Assembly: GCA_035610835.1 (NCBI GenBank)
Contig: CM069456.1
Coordinates: 30,835,677-30,899,676 of the forward strand
Direction of reading: 5' to 3'
Length of the DNA: 64,000 nucleotides
From: Ophiura sarsii
Lineage: Eukaryota; Echinodermata; Ophiuroidea; Amphilepidida; Ophiuridae
Part shown: positions 23,072 through 32,347 of the stretch, in pieces
How positions within the stretch are numbered: position 1 is the stretch's first letter
Layout of the letters: each line of letters opens with the position of its first letter
Notes under the pieces: generated by a model
Databases searched by the model: none
The model's input: only the letters and a program-made list of their open reading frames with translations
What the model was told of the DNA's origin: nothing
Program-made: the position numbers and the translations under genes

Positions 23072-23891
23072 ATGATGGATATCTTTTGAACGTCGGCCCG
23101 ACCGCCTTACGTTGGTCAAACATAGCCTACATTATACGTCGGTCCACTGACGCTTTAAGGCCAAGTACAGAACGTGTCGGCGTTCTAACTGTTAAATGGA
23201 CATTGGCTGCGGCCGCTGAGAACCGTCAGAAGATGGCAATGACATCGGCAAACTGTGACCAGCCGATTTTAACTTTAAAATAATGTAAAACTCCATACGT
23301 GTACGTACAGGGAAATGAACAATTGCATTGAGAATAAAATAATAAGATAACGTTACGGACTCCATGGCAGGGCATGGGTGCTCTGTTCTCGCGCAATTAA
23401 ACATTTATACTAATATAGTAATATCCGTTATTGAATCAAAACAATAATGAGTAACTAAATAAACAATATAACTCAATACGTACAGTAGTCCAAAATTCAT
23501 AAATACAAAAATGATGAATAAATGCTCTAACCAGTCTCGGGAATATCAGTTTCCACGATGTAACACTATTACTGTCCCGATAATAAGCCAAGCTCAGCCC
23601 TAGATCAGGCCATTGGTTGCTGAATAACTTAAACGACAAATTATTATCAATGTCGGTTTTTCAACGCTTTGCCGACGTCGGCAACCCGACCTTCAAACGT
23701 CGGTCTTCCTTGACATAATATACCATTATAATTAACTATTCTCATTATCTTTATGCTTTTTCATACCAATATCAACATTTACAAACTTATTTCACTAATA
23801 TATCATCCATATTTTAGTCAGAATTTAATAAAGCCATATTTAGTCATATTAAATAGTTTATATTAACTTATAACACATCGATAATATCAAC

Positions 23892-23965
23892 TACTTCGTT
23901 AGCTCAGTCGATAGAGCGTCAGTCTCAAGATACAGAGGTCCTGGGTTCAATTCCCCGTCCGGTCA
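23892..23965 (+). pseudogene. tRNA-like sequence (pseudogene or SINE head)
   Basis: Box A-like TTAGCTCAGTCGATAGAGC (23899-23917) and box B-like GGTTCAATTCC (23944-23954) are correctly spaced. The anticodon loop region reads CTCAAGA. The anticodon stem and the acceptor stem do not pair, so a functional tRNA is unlikely. Confidence 0.6.
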
Positions 23966-24303
23966 AGTTAAGGTAAGTTTATCTAAAAATCGAAATAAAT
24001 TGCGAAAGAAGAATACAATGAATATATGACACATAAAATTGCAGGAAATATGTTCCTGTATTTTTTTTGGCATTAAATCATAATTTTTATTTAATATTTT
24101 AATAATAAAATAGGTCGGCATAAAGTCGGGTAAATGTCGGCTAAACGTCACCACGTACGTCTTCCCAACGTCCCGCCGACGTTTCTCAATAAATGGTCGG
24201 TGCGACGTCATTCCGATGAGCAGCCGACCTCTGAGCCGACGTCTCTGGGACGTTTGGTCCGACCAAAACCCGACGTCGGCCCGACGTGTATGTGTTATCT
24301 GGG

Positions 24304-24520
24304 AGAGTACAATGCCCCTTTTGATGATTCGTCAAAAGTTTAGTGGCCAAGGCTAGCATGATTGTGTTTAGATTTGATTTAAAATATTGTATTGTACTTT
24401 ATCCTAATGGTAGTAATCTTAAGAAACTTTATTGACAAATAAAACTGCGAAAATAGAGTGAAAATGAGAGTTTTTCAAGTAAAAGGTACCATAATAGGCC
24501 TAAAACAACACGTCTTCGAA
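24304..24520. other. Composite interior, right part
   Basis: Non-coding sequence between the right end of the ACGTCGG element and the right MITE copy; nothing recognised. Confidence 0.5.
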
Positions 24521-24980
24521 GGGGGCACACCACTAAATACGTCTCCCATTGAAATACACGCGTTTCGGCCCTTTTTCAAGACCGTATTTTTACCCCACGT
24601 AACAATGATGGAAGTTTTTATTTCGCATGAATGTATTAGATATGTGTTGAATTTTATTTTAAACTTGATTTTTCTTGACCCATCTAGATGAAATTTTTCG
24701 CTACGGGCACCTAAACAGCGCCCTCACCATTTTAAACCGATATTTTCGCTTCCTCACCGGTTCCGGCAACGATATCCTTCCGCAGCCTAGGCTCCCGTGC
24801 GTATTCGATTCCGACGATTTTTGACCACATTAGCAATGCTGAGGTTCTATTCTATCTTTTTCATAAAAAATAAGCAAGATTTACTTCTATTTGCTTCCCC
24901 TGGGACGATGATCAAATTGATATAGGTACTATGTCTCCGAACCATACACCAAACGCGGAAGGATTTAGTGTAGTGCCCCC
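24521..24980 (+). mobile_element. 460-bp MITE, right copy
   Basis: Same length and orientation as 20533-20992. By eye it differs at TTTTGACCAC for TTTTAACCAC and CTATGTCTCC for CTATTTCTCC. It ends 4 bp before the resumed SNAPC5 5' flank. Confidence 0.9.
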
Positions 24981-25058
24981 GTAAAATCGTTCGGGCATAC
25001 AGGCTATCCGTTGAGCATTAAATGATTTTCCCGCAATCCGCATTCGAGCTGCCACAAA

Positions 25059-25148
25059 ATGTTAGCTAAACTGTCTTTTCTGCAGAAAGAAGAAGGAGCT
25101 CTGAGGGATATAGAATCCAAACTAACTGAGCAACTCACACGCTTACAG
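25059..25148 (+). CDS. SNAPC5: SNAPC5-like, exon 1 (exon 1b)
   Basis: SNAPC5 is the small SNAP19 subunit of SNAPc, the nuclear complex that binds the proximal sequence element of snRNA promoters for RNA polymerases II and III. The exon has 30 codons, MLAKLSFLQKEEGALRD followed by a leucine-heptad stretch ending TRLQ, then a phase-0 donor CAG|GTACTG. Joined to exon 2 it reads TRLQ-QEELHL, which parallels the human NRLKVEELAL segment (from memory). It is the copy nearer to exons 2 and 3. Its 5' flank was cut by the 4.4-kb insertion only 75 bp upstream of the ATG. Total predicted protein is 181 aa, versus 98 aa recalled for human. Confidence 0.72.
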
Positions 25149-25188
25149 GTACTGCATAGATGTAGAGAATATTATGTGTTAAAACTCA

Positions 25189-25490
25189 GTCTCAAGTCCA
25201 TTCCATGCAGGTGGACAAATTTGCCCACTAATTTGCCTTTGGGAGCCATATTTGGCCACCAAGAAAAACGTGTAATAAATTCACTATTTTTCGTGTTTGA
25301 AACCAAAAATAATTGTTCCAATAGAGTAAACATCTCTTGAGGTGAGGTTTATGTTTGATTTCCTGTTTGAATTATGCAAATTATGATGCTTGTTGAAGAG
25401 ATGAAGAACATTTTGTTGTTTTTTATTTGAGACTGAGACTGTGAGAGGCTTGGTATCTCCCAGCACTATATATGGGTTGATCCACTAGCC
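25189..25490. other. SNAPC5 intron 1 start; nothing recognised
   Basis: Intronic sequence after the duplicated block. The open frame from exon 1 runs through to 25340 only by chance past the donor. Confidence 0.5.
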
Positions 25491-25494
25491 TTAA

Positions 25495-25881
25495 AGGGGC
25501 ATTGTGAGATGTATCAATATACTAAATGAGCAAATAACGAAATGATAATCATCAACATAGCCAAAATCCAAAATGTCATACAATTCTGACATCGCCTTCA
25601 TGCCAAACTAAGCAAATAACGGCACTTCTGGGTTGAGATTTGCCGTGAAAGTCCATGAGTAAACGATAGCATAACTTCCGAATTCAGCACCTTAGTTTCG
25701 ATATGATCATATCGAAACAAAGAAAATCATGAAATCTTATATAAATATGATAAATGGTGGATGTTGGTAAACTGTTTCAGATGGTAGTTAGTATATATGC
25801 CTAAGTATTACTTTGATGCAAAAAAACCTGATTTCCAGGATAATTGAGGGCGCACTCTCATACATATCTCTGAATGCCCTC
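25495..25881. mobile_element. MITE family b, copy 1 (TTAA-flanked, uninterrupted)
   Basis: TTAA (25491-25494), then AGGGGCATTGTGAGATGTAT; the right end is ATCTCTGAATGCCCTC, then TTAA (25882-25885). Contains the palindrome TTTCGATATGATCATATCGAAA. It is the empty-site reference for the insertions in the copy at 40656-42449. Confidence 0.85.
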
Positions 25882-26029
25882 TTAATGAGTACTTGTGGCC
25901 AATGAAATACAAGGGGTGTGTCAGAAACATCCATTTAGCATCAAGCAAAAGTTTTGTCTATTGTAAAAAAGTTATTGTAGTGATGGGCGGCACAACGATA
26001 ATCGATACCATTTTTGTAATAGGGGGTTT

Positions 26030-26690
26030 GGTGTGAGGTTGGGTATTATTATAGGGAGGGTGTTTGTGATTGGGAAGGGGTTAGTGAGGGGGGATGGTAT
26101 ACATTTGTGGTTGGGAGGGGTTTAGTGATTGGGAGGGTGTTTGCGGTTGGTGAGGGGGTAAGTGGTGGGGAGGGGTTGTGGTGGAGGTCAGGGGTTTGTG
26201 GTGGCGAATGGAAATGGGATGGCCCTGGGGAGAGGGTTTGAAAGGGGATTGTGACATGGGGTGGGGGAGGGGTTGTGTGGTGGGGGAGGGATTTTGTGGT
26301 GGGGGAGGGGGTTGTGGCGCGGTTGGGAAGGGGAAGGGGTTTAGGTGGGGGATTTGATGGGGAGGTGGTTGTGGTGGCGTGGATGAACAGGGTGGGGGAG
26401 GGTAGGCCATGGGGTGGGGGAGGGGTTTTGTGAATGGGAAGGGAAGGGTTTGTGGTGGGGGTGGGAAAGGGAGGGGGTTTGTGGTGGGAATGTGAAGGGG
26501 AGGGGGGTTGTGGTGGGGATGTGAAGGGAGGGAGTTTGTGATGGTAAAGGGGTTGTGGTGGCATGGGGTTGGGGATTTGTGGTGTGGAAGGGAGGTTGTA
26601 TTGTAGGGGTTGTTTAGATGTGGAGGGTGCATTGTGTGAAGGTGGAGTAGGCTTGTAGTTGGGCAGGGCTGTCAACTTTTGGGATTTGCT
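26030..26690 (+). repeat. G/T-rich degenerate minisatellite
   Basis: About 660 bp built from GGGGAGGGGTTTGTGGTGGGG-like ~20-30-bp units, almost without C on the + strand. The two long - strand proline/histidine/serine-rich frames (to 229 codons) arise from this composition and are not called as genes. Confidence 0.85.
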
Positions 26691-27121
26691 GGGAGGGAGA
26701 GATACAGACTGCCAAAAAAATGCATAAAACATGCACAATTTTGATAAGTGGGGGTAGCAATGATGTTTTACTCACATCCGCACGAAAATTGCATGGTCAA
26801 AATCGCAAACGTACCCACGGAAGCTAGTATAAAGGTGATGATAAACAGTTTAATTGAGGTAATTTTGTTGAGGCGGGAGATTGATTATGCTAGGCGGGAG
26901 TGCAGGAGAAAGAGTGTCTAGGCTGGACTCCCGCAGGCGGGAGAGTTGACAGCTCTGGGTTGGGGTTGAGTAGGTTTGTGCATGTGGGATGGGGTGTGAG
27001 GGGTTTGGGGTGGGGAGGGGATTGGTGTGTGTACACCAATAAGTACACAATTAGCGTAGAGGATTCCCTGTTTGTTAATGTAATAGTGAACTTACAATGA
27101 AAGCTTGAAAATGAAATTTCA
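26691..27121. other. No gene; GGGTTGGGG-type scraps
   Basis: Includes AGGCGGGAG repeats at 26871-26943. No coding evidence. Confidence 0.5.
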
Positions 27122-27451
27122 AAAATGACTGAAATTACATCTTTTTTCTTGTAAAACGTAACCATTTTGTTTTAAAGCGATGCAAAATATTTTGGAATAT
27201 CAAGTTCAGCTATCGATATATGAAGGATAGAAGATGCCATTTTGCGTGGGTGGAAGCACTACTTTTGGATTAACTGCGAATACCTTGGCAAAATTTTCTT
27301 CCACAAAATGACTGAAATTTCGTCGTTTTTCTGGCAAAACGCAAACAAGAATTTTTTTTAAGCGACACAAAATATTTAGGTACTGTATTGAGTTAAACAA
27401 TTGATATATGAAGGGTAGAATGTGCCATTTATGTGTGGAAGCACTACCAAA
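27122..27451 (+). repeat. Diverged ~183-bp tandem duplication at left edge of duplicon B
   Basis: 27122-27268 (AAAATGACTGAAATTACATC ... GGTGGAAGCACTAC) is a diverged copy of 27305-27451. Copy A has only the second unit, so the first lies outside the duplicon. Confidence 0.75.
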
Positions 27452-28121
27452 TATGGATGGTTTTTGGTTTCGTCTAGCATGTAACCTCCCAGTGTGTATG
27501 GGATTTGGTAGATCTGGCATGTGTCAATTTCATGATGAAGCGTTTTGATGTTTTGAACTTCCATCAGCCAGGTCTGTTCCCACATCTCCAGTGTGTTTAA
27601 ATCTTCTTGTCATGTTAAGTCATGTCTTGTATTGCAATTCTTAATATAAATTTAGTGCTGGATCTTGTGTAACTACTGCAAAAAAAAAAAATCTGTCAAG
27701 CATGATCTCCTAAAGGAGAAACAATGGCACTTCCAAAAGAGTAACGTAGGGGAAAAGCGTAATATAACATGAGTAGCATGGAATTGCCCTTTTAACAATG
27801 ATTGTAAGTAAACACACAATAATAAGTAATACACAGGACAAGTTGCATCATTACAACAATATTTTAAGTTCTGGTCTTCTTCAGTGATCACTTATTGACT
27901 GCGAGCTGCAAGAGGAAGTTCATTTTTTTTAAACTTTTTTTCTCTTCAGTATCCTCATATACAGTTAAGCCCACAATTATTCATACCCCTTGAAAAATAT
28001 GAGTTTTTTGCGATTTTCTCATATCTTTACCAGCTGGAGTGGTGGAACCTTCACTCTATATTAAAGATAATTAGTTTGCAAGTACGAATCAATATATTAG
28101 GGCTCAACATATTTTGCATAA

Positions 28122-29319
28122 GGTCACGTTTTTTAACCTGGGGTACATTTGTGTTACATGGGTATATTTCAGGAAATTTCCTCCTTTTGCAGATTCAGTA
28201 GAATATATCAAAATGTTTACATCTAAAGGGTATGAAACCATATATATTTAGAATGCTTATAACCTAAGGATTGTAAATATGCGAACTAGAAATCAAATAT
28301 ACAGGGTGACCTAACAATATACAGGGTGTAACAATTGAAGTTTTATACAAAATGATGATTTACTTTTTTTCTTCCACTGTCTATATGCAGGGGTTATATG
28401 AAGGCTAGTGGTGTTTTTATTGTGTTTGAGTAAATTACCCATCCAGCCATATGCAACATTAATTGGCCAGCTTATTAGAAATATATATACAGGGTGGTCA
28501 AAATATGCCATTTCAAATACTGAAAAACCCCACTAAATTAGACAAGTGATCAAATATATTGCAATGAGCCTAAAAGAGATACAGTTGTGATCAGGTTTGA
28601 GTGTTAGCATTAAGGTAAATCATCACCATGACATTAAAAAGTACTGTTTCGCGTGATAATTTAATATACAGGGTGGTTCATCCACAGATTTCAAAATTAA
28701 TTAATTAGCTTAATTAATACTTTAAGTAAATGGTGTAAAGCATGCTTATATCATTTAGAACCAAGATGACATCAAGACTAAGTATAAGAAAGCTATAAAT
28801 TACAGGACAGCACTCCATTTTCACCCATATATTACACAGCAATTCCTTCCTCCTCCTCAACCACCCCCGACTAATCATACTTAACGAGCTATATTAATCA
28901 AATCGAAAGTGATAACAAGAAATCCTCTTCAGATTATTAAAGGGTATTAAATTATCTTTAAAATAAGCCCAAACATAAGTCAATCTGATAGAGGGTTACA
29001 AAAATACCAAAGCCTAAAGACAAAAATTCCATTTGCACCTAATATTACACAGCTATCCCTACTCCTCCTCCACTCCCTCCTCCTCCGCTCCCTCAACCAC
29101 CCTGACTAATTATACTTAACGAGCTGTAATAATTAAAGTAAAAGTGATAGATTTTTTCTCTCTTCAGATTATTAAAAGGTATTAAATTGTCTTTAAGATA
29201 GGCTCAAACACAAGTCAATTTGATAGAGAGTTACTCAAATACAATAGCCTAAAGACAAAAAAATCTCTAAAATGTAACAAAACCACCTTTTTGTGGTGCC
29301 GAGGTTAAAAAACGTGACC
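28122..29319. mobile_element. 1.2-kb TIR element with ATATACAGGGTG motifs, TSD ATAA
   Basis: Ends GGTCACGTTTTTTAACCT and AGGTTAAAAAACGTGACC, flanked by ATAA (28118-28121, 29320-29323). Copy A has the empty site (TTTTGCATAACAATAG at about 7215). ATATACAGGGTG occurs four times (about 28297, 28317, 28487, 28664). A diverged ~205-bp direct repeat covers about 28829-29236. No transposase. Confidence 0.9.
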
Positions 29320-29417
29320 ATAACAATAGAATTGAACAAGAATTGAGTTTTTATGCCTGTCCAAAATTATTCATACCCCATACCAAGTCTCAGGATTGAG
29401 GCCACTTTTTGTGATAT

Positions 29418-32336
29418 GGCTCATTCCATGAAGTTGGGGCATATTATGTGACATCCAAGTGAAATTTTCAAAATGGATATTTTCCAACTCTTTCTTCTTT
29501 TTTAGGTTCTACATTTACCAAAGTCCAATGTAGAACTTTTTATTTTAATGTAACATTTGGTGTAAAATAACCGCACATGTTCAACAGTTGGATGACATTT
29601 CCAAAAATCCTGATGCTACATGGACACCATTTCTCATTTCCATATCATTTTCTAATAAAATAGCTTAAGATGTGGGCCAAGTTTCTATACCTCAATTAAC
29701 TACTTGGAACCACAAATACATGAAAAGAAACCAGATTTGTCTAGGTTGAACATAACTTAACGAACAAGACATCGTAGATTAACTGTTTTATGTAAAAACT
29801 CATTGAAAAGTGACTTATTATTTTGCAATTTGTATAATGAATTTAAATAAAGTACATATCAATATTTGTTTGATGTAAAGTACTCTATAAACCATGCACA
29901 TTGATTACATTATAGTCATAAAGTAAGTATATGAAGTATTATTTACCTGTATAATGTTATAAAATGTACTACCGATGCTACATGGACACCGCGTCTTGTA
30001 ACATTGTTAATAATAAGACTATTCATACTGTTACAATTATTTGAGTGTGAATGGTTTGTCTACTTGTTCATCATATCAAGTAGATACACAGAGTGAATTG
30101 CTTGAAATTTATCTAAACACTGTTCATGTAAAATTTACCTTTTCTGTGTACTTAAAAGTATTACGATGCTACATGGACACCGTGCCCTAAAATATTTGGA
30201 ACAGCTTGAACAGGTGCATCTTTTTCAGATCAATAGAGAGGATGTACTATGATGTTAACTTTTTATGTTATAAGCACACGATAAAATTAATAACATGGAT
30301 TGTAAAACTACAAATTACACAAAAAGATAACCTGCCATGAAGCATAAAACATAATTACCTATGATACACATACACCATTTCTTACAATTACACAATAACA
30401 ATACACCATTGATCAAAGAAACTTAAGATGTCCACTGAAACAAACTTCATGCAGTGTTGTTCTTAAAGTACCCTTTGTGATCTTAGTCTCTTTGCTTGTT
30501 TCTGATTGAATCATCCTCTATTATTGATAAAGATGATTGAAAAGTTTGATCACTTAAAAAGTCAGATTGCAAAAAAATAATTTAATTGCCATGATGGATT
30601 TCTTTGGAAAGGTACTAGTTTTTGAAAATGATGGGTTCCTTGTCTTCATCTCCATAAATTCTAGGACGATAGAACTGTCTTCTGAATTAATGTCAAGAAC
30701 CTGCAAAGCAAAACAAAATAAACCCTATGGCTTAGTATCTTCATGGAACATTGTGTATTGATATTGGAGTAGATTATTTATTCATGTTGCACTTTTTGTG
30801 TTGCAGGAAAATATTTATATTAAAATCATGCTGGATGTTATTTATTATTCATTTAACATGAAAAAGAATAGCAAAGGATAGAGAACTTAAATGATTTACA
30901 ATTATTTGTTTTATTTATAGTAAATAAAACTAAAATAAGGGAATGTTTATTGTGAATTCAGTGAAATGCTAATGGAAATGGTGTCCATGTAGCATTGTGT
31001 ATTAATATATTTCATTAGATATACATCTCTCATAATATGCCTTTTTTCTGTAAAGTGTAGTAAAATGTAGGCAATGTTTTGAATGTTTTGAGTGATGGAT
31101 AATTTCGAATGGGGTAATTGTTTTAGTCTAATTAGGCAAATTTTATGAAATGCTACATGGACATGGTGTCCATGTAGCATCGTATTGGTAAGCTATATTA
31201 TTAGCATTAAAAGAGCAAAAACTAATTCATTATTAACTTCAAAGTTTATTAATGATGTGATTCTACAAAAAAAATACAATTTCAACGAACTATAACGATA
31301 CCCAATGCAAAATATTGCCCATGCTATGCCCGATGCTACATGGACGCCAAATTATTATGGCGTCCGTGACTCAAAATTAATATCATAACATGAAAAGAAA
31401 TTCTGATTCAGTGTTTCCCTTTCAATAAAAATGCATTAATAAATACAGACATACAAGCAACATTAAGAAATAATTACAATCGCACTTACCATTCACAAAA
31501 CTATCCAATGTTTACATTTTGATGCTACATAAAAGTCCCGATGCTACAACGGGACACCAGCGACTGAAACCTTGATAAAACTAGCCCACGTGTGGCAAAT
31601 TCCAAACAAACCTGATATCTATTGACCTCTATCCTTACAAAAAGAAATATGGAATGTTTTATTTATCTCCAGGGGGGGATTCCTACAAATTGCATAGGAT
31701 GTTTATCACGATGCTACATTTTATGGTTAGGACACCATGCACACGGCACGGTATACTTTTTCATGAATATATGGAATGGTCTTCATGAAATTTATTCTCA
31801 TTTGCAATAGTTTTCAATTGATAAATGCTCTTAATTTTGGAAAATAATTAAAAAATGTATGATAGAGAACTACCCCCATTCAGCAATGAAAACTCCCGAT
31901 GCTACACGTGTATATTTTGTGGACACCGTGCGTAGCATCGGAAAGGCAATTTTCATGTTGCTTGGGTGAAAAATCAGTCCAGCGTGACGAGGTGTTTTGG
32001 TCAGTAAACTATGAATACATGTATCTTTTATTAATCAAATCAATTTCCAAGCAATTCTATGATAGTTTTGCTTACATAAAACTCATATTAATTGTTGTGT
32101 TTTCCATGTCACGTTTTTTAGCAAAAATGGTCTTGGACACCGCCTAATTTTTTATTTTTTTCTTCTTCAAGGAAGGGTCGATTTTTTTTTTTTTTTCATG
32201 GCTCAATACTATAACCTAGTACTGTTTTTGGACACTAATTTTTTTTGATATACACATAGAGTAAAACAGTTTATAAGCTGCCTAAAGTACCAAATTCTGC
32301 TATTTTAACAAATGCCCCAACTTCATGGAATGAGCC
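29418..32336. mobile_element. 2.9-kb TIR element filled with GATGCTACATGGACACC motifs, TSD ATAT
   Basis: Ends GGCTCATTCCATGAAGTTGG and its inverted copy, flanked by ATAT (29414-29417, 32337-32340). The empty site GTGATATACACATG is kept in copy A at about 7311. The motif, whole or partial and in both orientations, recurs about 11 times, for example near 29607, 29975, 30169, 30980, 31150, 31170, 31330, 31545, 31709 and 31897. No coding frame with a domain was seen. Confidence 0.9.
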
Positions 32337-32347
32337 ATATACACATA

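Larger units (their letters stand above)
21838..24303. mobile_element. ACGTCGG-array element with CCCAGATAACAC ends
   Basis: Left CCCAGATAACACATATACGT, right end its inverted match. The flanking dinucleotides are AG and AG. The arms are filled with GACGTCGG, ACGTCGGC and CGTTGG motifs in both orientations. It carries the nested element at 22264-23071 and a tRNA-like sequence. Confidence 0.75.
20533..24980. mobile_element. 4.4-kb composite insertion with 460-bp direct-repeat ends
   Basis: The unit is flanked by GTAA on both sides (20529-20532, 24981-24984), and copy 1 of the host sequence (2243-2246) preserves the empty site. Both ends are 460-bp MITE copies in the same orientation that differ at only about two positions by eye. 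The intervening 3.5 kb holds another TIR element. No transposase or integrase frame is present. The pair appears to have moved as a unit. Confidence 0.88.

Noticed and set aside
23892..23965. Functional tRNA gene
   Set aside because: Box A and box B are present, but the anticodon and acceptor stems do not pair.
20533..24980. LTR retrotransposon flanked by 460-bp LTRs
   Set aside because: The repeats begin GGGGGCAC and end GTGCCCCC as TIR-type ends, not TG...CA. There is no primer-binding site, polypurine tract, gag or pol, and the interior is another TIR element.
26049..26738. 229- and 183-codon proline/serine/histidine-rich frames on the - strand
   Set aside because: Both lie in the G/T-rich minisatellite, overlap in different frames and have no domain; C-rich codons simply lack stops.
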